Part shown: positions 12,528 to 23,990 of the stretch, piece after piece | How positions within the stretch are numbered: the stretch's first letter is position 1 | Layout of the letters: every line of letters begins with the position of its first letter | Origin: Vicugna pacos | Taxonomy: Eukaryota; Chordata; Mammalia; Artiodactyla; Camelidae | Length of the DNA: 64,000 bases | Direction: 5' to 3' | Assembly (NCBI RefSeq): GCF_048564905.1 | Contig: NC_133014.1 | Span: 15,137,136-15,201,135 of the forward strand | Translations under genes and position numbers: made by a program | Notes under the pieces: model-generated | The model's database searches: none | What the model was told of the DNA's origin: nothing | What the model saw: only the letters and a program-made list of their open reading frames with translations

Positions 12528-13795
12528 ATTTTTTTAAGAGTTTACTTTTTAGAGCAGTTTTGGGTTGATAGCAAAGTTGCGAGGGAGGTACAGAGACTTC
12601 TTATAAACTCCTCCTCCCATGCATGGCCATACATGGCCGTTATTGATGTCGCTCACCAGAGTGGTACATTTTTTTTACCAAAGATGAATCTACACTGACA
12701 CATCGTAATCACCCAAACTCCGCAGTTTACCTTAGAGATCACTCTGAGGGTGTTGTATATACTGTGGGTTTGGACAAATATACAGTGATGTATACAGATC
12801 ATTATAATAACACACAGAGTATTTTCACTGCCTAAAAATCCACTATGCCCCTCCTGTCTGTCACCCCTCCAGCCACCACTCACCTGTCTGTTGTTTCCAT
12901 ACTTCTGCATCTTCCAGAGGCCATGTAGCTGTAATCCTCCAATATGCAGCCTTTTTAGATTGGCTTCTTTCACTTAATAGCATGCATAATATCCACCTCT
13001 TTTCATGACCCGATATCTTATTTCTTCTTAGTGCCGAGTAACATTCCCTTATCTGGATGTACTACATCTTACTTAACCATTCACCTACTAAGAATATTTT
13101 GGTTGGTTCCAAGGTTTGGCAATTATGAATAAAGTTGCTAAAACTATCCATGTGCAGGTTTTTGCATAGACATAAGTTTCCAGCGCCTTTGGGTAAATAT
13201 CAAGAAACATGATTGCTGGATCCCATGGTAAGAGTATATTTAGTTTTATAAGAAACTGCTGAATTGCTTTCCAAAATGGCTGTACCATCTTGCGTTTCCA
13301 CCAGCAGTGTATGAGAGCTGCTCTTCCTCCACACCCTTGCCGGCATCTGGTGGTGTCAGTGTTCCAGATTTTGGCCATTCTGATAGGTGTGCAGTGGTAT
13401 CTTGTTTAGTTTGCATTTTCCTTGCATTTTCCTGATGACACATGACATGAAACATCTTCTCATAAGCTTATTTACCATCAGTATGTCTTCTTTGGTGAGG
13501 TTTCTTAAGATTTTTGGCCCATTCTTTAATTGGGTCTTTTTTTTTATTTTGTTTTCTTATTATTGATTTTTAAGAGTTCTTTATATATGTTGGATAACAG
13601 TCCTGTATCAGATATCTGTTTTGCAAATATTTTTTCTCAGTCTGTGGCTTGTCTTCTAATTATCTTGACTGTGTCTTTCAAAGGACAAAAGTTCTTAATT
13701 TTAAAGAAGCCTTGTTTATCAATTGCTTCTTTCATGGATTGTGTCTTCATGCTACTTCTAAATTTATATCACCATATACAAGGTCATGTAGATTA
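12528..13795 (-). mobile_element. old L1M element, 3' part, antisense
   Basis: Read on the minus strand this is the end of L1 ORF2 followed by a long old-type 3' UTR. The UTR is recognisable by the antisense blocks 'agagcagttttgggttgat', 'ccagagtggtacat' and 'acactgacacatc'. The frame at 13088-13378 (minus) translates to an ORF2 C-terminus with the DPAI...IYPK...AALFIIAKPWNQPKYS-type pattern. Upstream ORF2 remnants continue to 13795. Many substitutions place it before the cetartiodactyl-specific L1s. It looks like the L1MA-L1MB group. Confidence 0.9.
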
Positions 13796-14107
13796 GAGCT
13801 GCTATTAAAAGATATTTCCCTGGAGGAAAAGTTATAGAATAAATAAAGTTAATCACTGGCATTGAGCATCCAAATGATCCAAAAAAAAAAAAAAGCAGTC
13901 AATATTGCAATTCAATAGCACCATTGAGCAACTAAGAAGAAAAAAAAATCAATTGAATTACTTAACAGAACTTGGCCTGTTACATCTGTTAATAAAATGA
14001 AACCTTTAACTATTTGCCTAGAAATTAAATAAAGAAAAGAAATCATGTTTAGATTTCTATTGTCCAGACTTAATATACTTCTGAAGTCAAAAAATGCTAG
14101 AATTTGT
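13796..14107. other. AT-rich single-copy DNA
   Basis: No gene or repeat recognised apart from a 13-14 base A run near 13880. Confidence 0.5.
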
Positions 14108-14230
14108 TTATAATGAAGAAAAGTGAAGTCCTAAGGGGACGTAATTTGCCCAAAGTCTTACACCTAAATCGTAGGATAGTAGGTACTGCCTAGAATTCTA
14201 GTCTCATGCAACCATTCCGAGCCCACTCTG
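14108..14230 (-). repeat. possible MIR fragment, antisense
   Basis: 'aatgaagaaaagtgaagtcctaaggggacgtaatttgcccaaagtcttacacc' is a worn form of the antisense MIR block ('gatgaggaaactgaggc...gttaagtaacttgcccaaggtcacac'). Confidence 0.5.
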
Positions 14231-14439
14231 CTACGCAGGGAAAGACTGTATTAGAGAAGCTCTGAGCCCTGAGCAGTGGCTGATTAAAGATAAACAACAG
14301 ACATAATGGCAAAGGAACAGAAGACACTTCCCCTCATCAACCTATAAAGTCAACATCTATGCTTGATGCCCGCATCTCCTCCATTCTGATTGCTTCTGTC
14401 CTTTCAGAATAAAAATACTGAACGTAACTGGAACTATGA

Positions 14440-14600
14440 AGAATTCATTATGTGCCAGGTAAAGTTTAAAGCACTTTCCATCCAATTCAGCATTAATTTC
14501 ACAGACCAGGTCTATGAATTAAGCGCAGATATTATTGTCTGTATTATATAGATGAGGAAGCTGAGGCTGAAGTGAAATGCCAGCTGTGGACCCACAATTT
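14440..14600 (-). repeat. MIR SINE, antisense
   Basis: 'gtgccaggtaaagtttaaagcactttcc', 'cattaatttcac...cctatgaattaa-like', 'attattgtctgtattatatagatgaggaagctgaggctg' follow the antisense MIR order. A younger L1 3' end begins immediately to the right. Confidence 0.75.
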
Positions 14601-14602
14601 AA

Positions 14603-14926
14603 AGACAAAGCAGAAACAGACTCATAGACATAGAATACAAACTTGTGGTTGCCAAGGGGGCGGGGGGTAGGAAGGGAAAGACTGGGATTTCAAAATTTGT
14701 AGATACTGACAGGCATATGCAGAATAGATAAACAAGATTATACTGTGGAGCACAGGGAAATATATATAATGTCTTGTGGTAGCTCATAGTGAAAAAGAAT
14801 GTGACAATGAATATATATGTGTTCATGTATAACTGAAAAATTGTGCTCTACACTGGAATTTGACACAACATTATAAAATGACTATAACTCAATTAAAAAA
14901 ATGTTAAAAATTTAAAAAAAGATTGA
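14603..14926 (+). mobile_element. L1 3'-end fragment, sense
   Basis: Sense copy of the cetartiodactyl-type L1 3' UTR: 'gaaacagactcatagacatag', 'aaacttgtggttgcc', a G-rich stretch at 14656-14668, 'gagcacagggaaatatat', 'cacaacattataaaatgac' and an A-rich tail from about 14895. It is one of the longer UTR-only copies and contains none of ORF2. Confidence 0.93.
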
Positions 14927-15029
14927 GAGTCTTGTCCTTATGTGTAATACTATTCTTTCCAACTACATGATCTCCAAACATATTCCTTATCAAACCTCCA
15001 GAAAAACAAGCTATATCTCATTCAAATTG

Positions 15030-15585
15030 TATCTGAGGGGATCATCACTGACATGAGACTGAAGGTCAAAATGAGATAGGAGGCTAGGGGGCAGGGCAGA
15101 ACCATTAAAAGAATGACACAGCCATTGAGGATAAGACATAAACTGGTCAGAACCAAGTGGGCCCAAGATGGCAGAAGATACAACTTCTCCTGGAGTTTGA
15201 GCCTCATGGAATGCTCATTATACCAAAATTAACCTTACAAATAAGAAGTAACCATCACGCACCAACACCATGATACTTCCGATCAAGACAAAATAAGGAC
15301 AAAAATGCCTCCTTCCCTCTTGAAGATGGAGCTGGGGTGAGAATCAGGAAATAGGACCCCAAGCCCCTCCCTCCTCAACGAATATTCCATCCATACATTT
15401 TTACGGCCCATATAATCAACTTGCCAGGGAAACTCAATGCAGCTACTCCGGAGTCTGTCCGCTCTCCCCTTGAGAGCAACTATCCCCTAATAATAAACCT
15501 TGCTTTGCTTTCTTGACCTTCTTGTCTCATCTCTGAATTCTTTCTGCAACAAGGCAAGAACCTACTCTCTGGTAACTAAAACCTT
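15030..15585 (+). mobile_element. class I (ERV1-type) solitary LTR fossil
   Basis: The block reads like a gammaretrovirus-type LTR. It has a purine-rich left half, a 'ccccttgagagcaac' stretch, a polyadenylation signal AATAAA at 15492-15497, then 'ccttgctttgctttcttgacc' and 'ctgaattctttctgcaac', the usual R-U5 style. No internal retroviral region is next to it, so it is a solo LTR. Exact ends are not fixed. It is broken and old. Confidence 0.65.
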
Positions 15586-16656
15586 AAAGCCATGATGAAG
15601 TGAGAAGGCAAAATCCACTCTCAGAAACACGAAACAAAGGGCTTTCTTTTTGCCAGAGGTCTGGAGGAAAATGGGATAGAAAGGTGCAGGGATGGAGAAA
15701 AGGAGTCAGAGAAGGTTTATTTGCCCCTTAAATCTGTAAATAAAAGAATACAATGAAGTCATTTTGCCCTTATATGAAAGAACGAAAAGTTTTACAGGAA
15801 TCCCTGCTCTCTTTAACATCAGTTAGCAAGCTCAGTTCCACTTTTTTTTTCTTTTTCTGTAATGAAGAGGTCTAGTCACTGCCCATTTCCCAAAGCTAGC
15901 AGGAAAACAGAGAGCAGTGTTTCCACTTTCCACACCTAATCATGACGCCCAGGCTGTCAGCAAACTTGCTAGGCGTTGTCACTTGGGATCAGCAGTCATC
16001 AGGACCGGAGGAAGGAAGTTGAGAGCCCGGATACCACCCAAATCTGAGACAGCAGCTGCTTCACATCTTCACCACGCAGGCGTGGTTGCGGAGCAGTGCT
16101 TGGGAGCGAAACACGGCCATGCTCTTTGGGTTCACTCGGATCCTGGGCTGTCCAAGTAGATCCCCTGCCCCTTGCCACGTATCACACCAGTCTCGACAGA
16201 GCAGAATGTCATTTTCTTCCGGTTTCAATCTGCTTCGGAAATGCTGGCCTCGTCAAGGCAAGTCCTTCTCACATCTTTTTTTGACATTTAATTTTTTTAA
16301 TTCCAGGTGACAGAGCAAAGTGTTAGGTACAGATTTAACAGATGCTCAAATTAGTCGTTCCAAAAATAATTTCTTGCTAATTGGGCAATTATTTTATTTT
16401 ATATTGATGGGGGGGGAGAATAAATGCACTTCAATTACAGGGTGAAAGAAAAAAGTCAAGTCAGTGAATACTTGACTTCAGTATTCGTTTATGAAGTGTC
16501 CCAGCCTGAGCATCCCCTACACCCTTCATTCATACCTGCTAGGGAATGGAAAAATAGGTAAAAGAGGGTGGATTTTCAGACTCTGTGAAGGACATGCATC
16601 TGGGGGACAGAAGGGAGTTCTTGGAAAGAGCACATTTCCAAAGGATGAAATGAGCA
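15586..16656. other. single-copy DNA
   Basis: No repeat or gene recognised. Open frames of 62-80 codons at 15917-16310 overlap in three frames and look like chance. Confidence 0.5.
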
Positions 16657-17140
16657 AACTTACTTGGTTACCACAAACCGGCTTAAAACAATACAAATTT
16701 ATTATCTTACAGTTCTAGAGGTCAGGAGTCTTGAATGGGTTCAATGAGCTGACATCAAGGTGTCTGCAGAGATACATTCCTTCTGGAGGCTCAAGGGCAA
16801 AACCTGCTTCCTTGACTGGAAAAGGGAAGCTTCTAGAGGCCGCCTGCCTTCCTTCGACTGTGGCCCTTGTCTCTGTCTTTAAACCCATCCCTCCATCCTC
16901 TGCTTCCACCATCAAATCTCCTCCTGAGTGGACACGCCTGTCTTCTTAAAAGGCACGAGTGATTCTACCGAGCCCAACTGGATAGTCCAGGGTAAACTCC
17001 CCATCTCGAGATCCTCAACTTAATCACGTCTGCAAAGTCCCTTTTGCCGTTAAAGATGACATCTTTACATCTTCTGGGGACTAGGACAGGGACCTCTCTG
17101 GGGAGCATTCTTTTGCTTACCACAGTGATTTTCCTTCAAA
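16657..17140 (-). mobile_element. MaLR (MLT1-type) solitary LTR fossil, antisense
   Basis: Antisense reading of a mammalian-apparent LTR retrotransposon end: 'accacaaaccggcttaaaac', 'tttattatcttacagttct', 'gacatcaaggtgtctgcag', 'ttccttctggaggctc', 'cttctagaggccgcctgcc' occur in the MLT1/MST order. It is clearly diverged (eutherian age) and has no internal region. Confidence 0.85.
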
Positions 17141-18308
17141 TTGCCCAAGAAATCACTCACTTATTTTATACACCGTGCCAATACTCTCTTTTATCCACCC
17201 TCGCCTTCCCCTGCTCAGCTCTGTATCACAGGAAATTATACTTCCAAGTTGCCTCCTTCTAGTTTCCAGGTAAGTTTGATTATGGAACAGGAGGCAATGG
17301 TGCAAGATTAAAGAGCCTGGGAGAGGGCAAAGTCGGGGCATTTCTCCCCCCCCCCCTCGTGACGTGTTCTGGAATTGGCTGCATTTCCTCCATCTCCAGC
17401 ATCCGTACTCCGATGTCATCATCAGCACCCTCCAGTTCTTACCAGATGACCCTGTTGTCCTCTTGCTCTAGGGTTCATGGCAGCTTTTTGCCAGTTGATA
17501 ATGTCTAAGTCCCATCGCCAGTGTGGTTTCTTAGCTTTATTGACCTGTAACAACCTCGAGTTAAGTTCCTCCTGTCTAAAAGATTGAGAGTCATTTCTTT
17601 GCTATGAACCAAACCCTGATTTAGATGCCAATCCAGGGAGAACCTAAATTGGTGAATTTTCTCATGGATTAATTAGACCTGAGATGGGCGCCACAGAGAC
17701 TTTGCCACCCAATGTGGGTAGTACCACCCCGCCATGCATAGAAACAGCACATGGCAAAGGTCAGACTCCACCGCCTTTATGCTTGATTCATCTTTACGTA
17801 TCTCTGCAATGATGCTTGTAAAGGACCCATGAAATGAACAGGCTATATTTCGATCTCTTATGCCGCACTGTGTGAATTCTGCAAGGTGGCCAGTTTGACA
17901 GCACTGAAGTGAGAGGACTTCACCTGGTGGCCATGTGGGAGGTGCTGGGTTCCTTGGTCACGTCCTGGAGATGTGAATGGGTCCATCTACTCTCCCAATG
18001 TTGCTTCAACGATCAAAGACATTGGGATTATTTTGAAGGAAAAAAAGAGAGACTGACAGGAAATCTAAAGGCATCTTTTTTCATTAGGGTTAATGCCAAG
18101 TTTCCTCAAGGCAAGCCAACATAGTCACTGAGGTACAATGTCAAGATCCAGTAAACCTAAATGACCATGTTCAAGATCTCTTAAAGCAGGTGTTCCTGGG
18201 CACGGCAAGCAGGGCTGTTCTTTGATATATGGGACTGGCCTGGACTTCGCAGCGCATTTGGGATTTCTGGCCCTGTGTGTTAAGCAGCATGAGTACTTTC
18301 CAATCAAA
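17141..18308. other. single-copy DNA with a C run
   Basis: An 11-base C run lies at 17346-17356. Nothing else is recognised. The AT-rich motif 'catggattaattagacctg' near 17664 stands out as a possible homeodomain site but is isolated. Confidence 0.5.
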
Positions 18309-18575
18309 ATTTTTTTTGCATTCTTTTTTATTGAAGGATAGTCAGTTTACAGTGTTGTGTCAATTTCCAGTGTACAGCATCATGTTTCAGTCATACATAC
18401 ACATGCATATATTCCTTTTCAGATTCTTTTTCATTATATGTTACTATAAAAAATTGAATATAGTTTGCTGTGCTATACAGTAGAAACTTGTTATTTATCA
18501 GTTTTATATATAATAGTCAGTATCTGCAAATCTCAAACTCCCAATTTATTCTTCCCACTCCCTTCCCCCTCGGTA
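18309..18575 (-). mobile_element. L1 3'-end fragment, antisense
   Basis: T run (18310-18335 region) then 'attgaaggatagtcagtttac', 'cagtgtacagcatcatgtttc', 'gttactataaaaaattgaat', 'gctgtgctatacagtagaaac', 'gtatctgcaaatctcaaact'. UTR only. Its 5' end lies about 30 bp beyond the 'gagatttgcagatac' point. Confidence 0.93.
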
Positions 18576-19394
18576 CAATGATTAGACAACATTCTCAACA
18601 CAGCAAGACATTTCCAAATTAAGTGTGACTCCCTGGCCCTACTTCCCTGTCTTCTGGCACTCAGAGTCCTACCCTGAAGTGCTGTAATGAGGTATTTTGT
18701 AGAGGCAGACTTCAAGGACTTCAAGAAGGATGACCTCCTCCAGCTAATGGATCTTACTTCAGCCAGACAGCCAGGTGTGGCACACGCCAGGGTTAGGAGC
18801 AGTGGTGAACTTTCTGTGGCCCCTTTTACACTGTCAGCATCATTAAGGACCACGGTAGAAGCACAGCCTCTGTCTCCCAAAGTACCATCAAAAGATGTTG
18901 TCCTTCCACGAAGAAGCTGTAAACCTGCCTAAAGTTGTCATTTGCCAAGTGTACTCTGGCGAGTAGCCTAAATATCTCTTGTCAAAATAGCAAAGACCTC
19001 GATGAATTTAACAAGTGCATGGTAAGTAAGAAATTTCCAAGACAGGGAAAGACTGACACCATTTCCAGGTTTTTAGACATCGAGTCATGATGGAGGAGGA
19101 AGAGATGGAGGAGGAGGAAGAAAAGGAAGATGCAAACAAAACTGCTCACTCTCTTGGAATTCTTACAAATGCTTTTCTTTTCTCCCTGCCCCCACAGCAG
19201 GTAAACAGTAATTACGGTGGAATTTCTTTTTCTGTCTCTGAAGGACCACGTTTTATATTCAGTAATGAGAAACCATGTAAATCGTTCTTTAAAAAGTAAA
19301 AATAAACAAATCAGAAATCAAGATGTTGACTCTATCGGAAGAAATGTATTATTAGCCTCGGTGGTGGAAATGCTCATAAAGGTGCTCTTTGACC
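18576..19394. other. single-copy DNA with a GGA-rich purine tract
   Basis: A purine-only stretch (about 19089-19130, GGA/GAA units) gives a short frame rich in glutamate (19087-19299, 70 codons). That composition follows from the simple sequence and is not evidence for a gene. Confidence 0.5.
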
Positions 19395-19515
19395 CTTTCA
19401 TGTTATAGACGAGGAAGCTGACCCCACGAAGGGGCCGTGATTGGCTGAAGGTCACCTCATACACACGGCAGGGCTTGCGGTGGGCTGGGATTCACACTGC
19501 ACCCATCGGAGTCTT
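19395..19515 (-). repeat. MIR SINE, antisense
   Basis: 'atagacgaggaagctgaccc', 'gtgattggctgaaggtcacctc', 'ggctgggattcacactgc' match the antisense MIR block for 'gatgaggaaactgagg', 'acttgcccaaggtcac', 'ggattcgaacc'. Confidence 0.75.
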
Positions 19516-19532
19516 CTTCTTGTAGTCTTTTC

Positions 19533-19736
19533 TTTCTTTTTTTAAAAATCTACTTATCAGTTTATTTATTTTACTGAAGTAGAGTCAGTTTACAACATTG
19601 TGTCCATTTCTGTTGTATCGCCTAATGCTTCAGTCATATATATAATGCACATATTCCTTTTCATAGTCTTTTCATTATAGGTTACTACAAGATATTGAGT
19701 ATATTTGCTTGTGCTGTACAGTAGAAATGTGTTTTT
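19533..19736 (-). mobile_element. L1 3'-end fragment, antisense, with target-site duplication
   Basis: Flanked by TAGTCTTTTC at 19523-19532 and 19737-19746, a likely 10-bp target-site duplication. Inside are the antisense landmarks 'actgaagtagagtcagttta', 'caacattgtgtccatttc', 'gttactacaagatattgag' and 'gtgctgtacagtagaaat'. UTR only, about 200 bp. Confidence 0.9.
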
Positions 19737-19746
19737 TAGTCTTTTC

Positions 19747-20184
19747 ACTATACAAGGATTCACAGTAGAATCCTGTGCACAAGCTTCAACCTTCACGTGA
19801 GAAAACTAGAGACATTTTGTGGCAGTTGTCCCAGGTAAACTAGACAAACTGGATGGATTTGAGAGGCACAGAGGAAAACCAAGTTACCTGTGATTTTATG
19901 ACCAATTGACTTTATTTCTCGCAGCCACAGTAACGAATCCTCTAACTTCACTTTGCACCTGCGCAGTTACCCGCAAGCCTCACAAACCTGGACAGAACGG
20001 TGCCAAGGAAACTTGAGCAGAGAATGTTCCCCGAGCTGACTGATTGAAAGTGGAGCCTTACAACTGGAGCTGAAGGGAATCCCCAGACGCCGTAAACCAT
20101 TCTCAGCCAGGCGTCTTCAAAACCTGACTCAAGCGTGCAGAAACCGGAAGAATGTTGACCTTGCATTTAAGAACAAGAACCTAG
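19747..20184. other. single-copy DNA
   Basis: No repeat or gene recognised. Confidence 0.5.
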
Positions 20185-20403
20185 TACCTGCAGACACTAA
20201 CAACTGTATATAAAACAGATAAACAACAAAGTCGTACTGTACAGCACAGGGAACTATATTTAATATTCTGTAATGCCCTATAATGAAAAAGAATATGAAA
20301 AGGAATACATACAGATATATGTATAACTGAATCACTATGCTGTGCACCAGAAATTAACACAACATTGTAAATCAGCTGTACGTCAATTAAAAAAAAAAAA
20401 AGA
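20185..20403 (+). mobile_element. L1 3'-end fragment, sense
   Basis: 'cctgcagacactaacaactg', 'aaacagataaacaacaaag', 'tgtacagcacagggaactat', 'gaaattaacacaacattgt' and a 13-base A tail at 20390-20402. It begins at almost the same point of the 3' UTR as the copy at 23709. Confidence 0.93.
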
Positions 20404-20852
20404 CGCTAAGTTTCAGGTTACCAAAAATCCCTATTGCGACAAAAGTGGCGAAAGGCTCTTCTCATCTTCTAGTTTTTCACTCTGTGATGTTTAATAATGT
20501 ATCTGTTGGAACTATAATGTAAATAATTAGAAGATTATATTTAGTTAAGCAATGGTGAAAGAAGAAGCAGCATCAGAGGTTATCAATAAGATAACAGAAA
20601 AGCTATAAATGCATGTACTTTGGGACGTGAGGATGTACATCCCGCACCCAGACGTGCACCACAACAGCACACTCACTCTACATCTGTCGCTTGCTCGGGT
20701 CAGAGCCTGGCGGCTAAAGAGTCTGGTCCAAATTAAGTATTTCATCAATTCCTTTCCTTCTAGTTATGGATTTATTCCTACTGTTGTATGCTTTTGACAT
20801 CAAAAACAATCCATAACTTGTATACATAACTAAATAGAAGAAACATTATTGT
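20404..20852. other. single-copy DNA
   Basis: No repeat or gene recognised. Confidence 0.5.
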
Positions 20853-21800
20853 TTAACTGAAGTATAGTTGATTTACAATATTGTATTAGTTTCAGTTGTG
20901 CAGCAAAGTGATTAGGTTATTCTTTTCTTTTGATTCTTTTTCATTATAGGTATTAATAATGTTGTGTGTAGTTCCCTCTGCTGTACAGTAAATCCTTGTT
21001 GTTTATCTGTTTTGTATATGGTGGTATGTATCTGTTAATCCCATCCTCCTAACTATATCTCCCCCTCCCCTTTGGTAACCATAAGTTTGTTGTCTATGTC
21101 TGAGTTTGTTTCTGTAAGTTCATTTGTACTGTTTTTTAGGTTCTATGTATAAGTGATAAAATATACTTGTCTTTCTCTGTCTGACTTACTTCATTTAGTA
21201 TGATAATCTCTAGCTCCATCCATGTTACTGCAAATGGCATTATTTCATTTTTTATGGCTGAATAATATTCCATTGTTTATATATACACCACATCTTCTTT
21301 ATCCATTCATCTGTTGATGGACATTTAGGTTGTGTCCATGTTGTGGCTACTGTAAACAGTGCTGCTCTGAACATCAGAGCACATGTATCTTTTTGAGTTA
21401 GAGTTTTTATCTTTTGTGGATATATGCCTAGGGGTGGGATGGCTGGATCATATGGTACATCTATTTTTAGTTTTTTGAGGAACCTCCATGTGGTTTTCAT
21501 AGTTGCACCAAATTACATTCTCACCAACAGTGTAGGAGGGTTCCCTTTCTTTTACACATTCTCCAGCATTTATTATTTGTAGACTTTTTGATGGTGGCCA
21601 TTCTGACTGGTTTGAAGTGATATCTCATTATAACTTTGATTTGCATTTCTCTAATAATTAGCAAGGTTGAGCATACCTTCATGTGCCTATTGGCCATCTG
21701 TATGTCTTCTTTGGAGAAATATCTGTTTAGATCTTTGGCCCATTTTTTGTTTTGGTTGTTTGTCTTTTTGATATTGAGTTGTATGAGCTCTTTGAAATAT
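20853..21800 (-). mobile_element. cetartiodactyl L1, ORF2 end and 3' UTR, antisense
   Basis: Read on the minus strand: the end of L1 ORF2, then the 3' UTR. The minus frame 21252-21500 encodes a C-terminal ORF2 segment with LKIDVPYDPAIPPLGIYPQ and TWTQPKCPSTDEWIKK, in the usual family order. It then loses frame before the normal stop, so the copy is dead. 5'-truncated inside ORF2. The UTR differs in detail from the short copies ('ttgatttacaatattgtattag'), suggesting a related but older subfamily. Confidence 0.95.
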
Positions 21801-22540
21801 ACCTCTGTTCATTTACTCACTTCACCTTTGGGGAGGTGGAAGATATTTCTGACTGGAAAGGTTGGCGAATATGATTTGGCATGCTTACTGAAGTTCAGTC
21901 TTTCTTCTTACTGGGAGGAGTTAACCTCAGAAAGGGAATCTTTCTGGCTTCTTCTTCAGGGCCAGTCTCATCAGTGGTCTTTGGGAGCCTTTGTGTCCTT
22001 TGACAAATCTACTTTTCCTGGGGTTCAATTAAATGATCCATACGATTTTCACACCAAGATGCTTCTTCCTTATACTTTTTCATGAGTAAAACTGATCTTA
22101 ATATCTTAGCTGTTTTACTCTTTGCTCTTCTCAGCATGTTCAGAATCCAGAAAAGGAAAAGGAAAAATGAACCGGGTTATGGCTAACTCCAACAATGGAT
22201 GTGCCACACCAGTCATTAAAGAAGTTGCCATCAAGGGTGCTATGAGGGTGTTAAGTCTTATGCACCCAAGCCAGCAAGCACGTATGGGCCGAGCATATGA
22301 AATACTTTTTGCCGGGAGCTAAACCCACAGGTGCCAGACCTCCCTCTGGTGCATATTTAGTCTCATCCCAACATCTCAGCAGTCAGGAATTTTGTTTGTT
22401 GCCCTCCATCGAGCACGACTCCAGTGGAGAATAAAGATTTTAGTTTCTATCTATCAGTTTATCTATCAGCTAATGAACAGATCAACACTGGACAATGTCC
22501 CAGAAACTTTAAAACTATTACCAAATATTAAGAGTTTGGC
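21801..22540. other. unclassified sequence right of an L1
   Basis: This block adjoins the truncated 5' end of the antisense L1 and is not L1. A plus frame at 22122-22322 (66 codons) has a basic KGKGK start but no family I know. It might be an unrecognised pseudogene or simply single-copy DNA. Confidence 0.4.
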
Positions 22541-22650
22541 TCTAATTAGATAAGCAGATTAAGATTACATTAATCATTATTTCATTTAGAATCAATTTCA
22601 CTTCCTTTCGATGCCATTCGTAATCAATTAGGATTAATCAAAGATTAAAA
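22541..22650. promoter_or_regulatory. dense homeodomain-type motif cluster (candidate enhancer)
   Basis: In about 110 bp there are TAATTAG (22543-22549), a tandem AGATTAAGATTA (22556-22567), ATTAATCATTA (22569-22579), AATCAATT, then TAATCAATTA (22621-22630), a TAAT-N2-ATTA palindrome of the paired-class P2 type. It is followed at once by GGATTAATC (22631-22639), which contains a K50 (OTX/PITX-like) GGATTA core. The sequence is not a simple repeat and not a transposon I know. Regulatory function is inferred from motif density only. Confidence 0.3.
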
Positions 22651-23089
22651 TTCCAACCAAAAGCCTCCAACATGTCCTGGTTTCAGGGATTCACATTTTT
22701 ACAAGTCAAATTTCCATTATAATCAACTATCTCTCAATTGTTTGTTTTGTTTGTAATGATTTTTAATTTGCTCTTTATACGTGAATTTTCCACAGTTGTC
22801 CCTTTTATTAAAGACACGCCTTTCTCTATAAGTAAGTTTCTATCTACGGAAAATAATCTATTGGTTAAATAGTTGGTCAGGAACGTTAAAAAATAAACCA
22901 TGAAAACAAGATCTGGGTTAAGACCAAACTCCAAGTAATCCAAGAAATTATGATAGAAACAATAATTCCAACTATGATGATAATTTTGGTACATATATTT
23001 ACATGAACCTTTGTATAGGTCAGGCTTGTAACTAATTTATAATTTGCAAAAGCTTCATGCAAAAGCCAAATAATACTTTTTTTTAAATG
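22651..23089. other. AT-rich unclassified DNA
   Basis: No gene or repeat named. A minus frame at 22734-22994 (86 codons) has no known motif. Confidence 0.45.
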
Positions 23090-23990
23090 TTGATCATGAA
23101 AATTTTATTATTTGACATAACTCTGTTCTTGCATAAAAAGATTTGATATTCCAAATGTGTCAATCAGCTCTAAATTATTCTAAAAATATATGTAATCCAA
23201 ATAAAAATGCCAGTAATTTTTGGTAACTGGAAAATGATTCTGAAGTTCATATGACTATAAATAAATACAACTTAGAAAATTAATATATCAAAATATAATC
23301 AGAGCTAAAATAATTGAGGCACTGTAATACTGGTACATGAACAGACCAACTCATCAGTGCAACTGGAAAATCTAGAAGTAATGCCCCAAAATATGCTGGA
23401 TTTTAGTGAGGACAATATGGATAATATATTATTTCTTATTGAGATAATTTGGTAGCCACCTGGAGAAAAAAACGGATTATTGTCTCGCATCTAAAACCAA
23501 AATAAATTGTGGGTAAATTTTAGAGTTTAATGAATAAAAACAACAAGAAAACCACACCAGACACAGCAGTAAAGGAAAGAAATAATATGTATATACAGCT
23601 TATAGTAAATAACGTAAAAATGAAAGATGTTTAATCTCTTAATAAACGTGTAAGAAAACTATCATGAGTTTTTTTTTACCTGTTACATTGACAAAATTCA
23701 AATGCTTAGTTTGAGATTTGCAGATACTAATATTTATAAGATAGGTAAACAACAAGTTCATACTGCGTAGTACAGGGAACTATATTCAATATCTTGCGGT
23801 AACTTATGGTGAAAAGAATATGAAAATGAATATAGGTATGTTCATGTATGATTGAAGCATTGTGCTGTCCACCAGAAACTCACACAACATTGTAAACTGA
23901 CTACACTTCAATAAAAATATATATACAAAAAAATGGAATGCTTAACATTCATGGTGAAGATGAGGGGGGAGATACACTCATAGAATGAAG
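23090..23990 (+). mobile_element. old L1M ORF2 remnant, sense, interrupted
   Basis: Sense L1 ORF2 traces: 'aataaaaatgccagtaattttt', 'gattctgaagttcatatgac', 'ggcactgtaatactggtac', 'catgaacagaccaactcatcagtgcaac', 'aaaatatgctgg' follow the order of the ORF2 region downstream of the reverse transcriptase. It is heavily decayed. A short L1 3' end (23709-23936) sits inside. After it, 'aatgcttaacattcatggtgaagatg' appears to resume the host. Confidence 0.7.
23709..23936 (+). mobile_element. L1 3'-end fragment, sense, nested
   Basis: Lies between AATGCTTA at 23701-23708 and 23937-23944. It opens with 'gtttgagatttgcagatact', then 'ggtaaacaacaagttcatac', 'gtacagggaactatattc', 'cacacaacattgtaaactg' and an A-rich end. 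UTR only, 228 bp, and younger than the L1M it interrupts. Confidence 0.92.

Noticed and set aside
15030-15585. Possible complete provirus
   Set aside because: Only one LTR-like unit is visible. The next LTR-like units belong to other families, and no internal retroviral region lies between them.
21252-21500. Open frame with clear reverse-transcriptase-family (ORF2) similarity
   Set aside because: It is the C-terminal remnant of a 5'-truncated antisense L1, not a host gene. The same holds for 13088-13378, 36901-37371 and 39724-40041.
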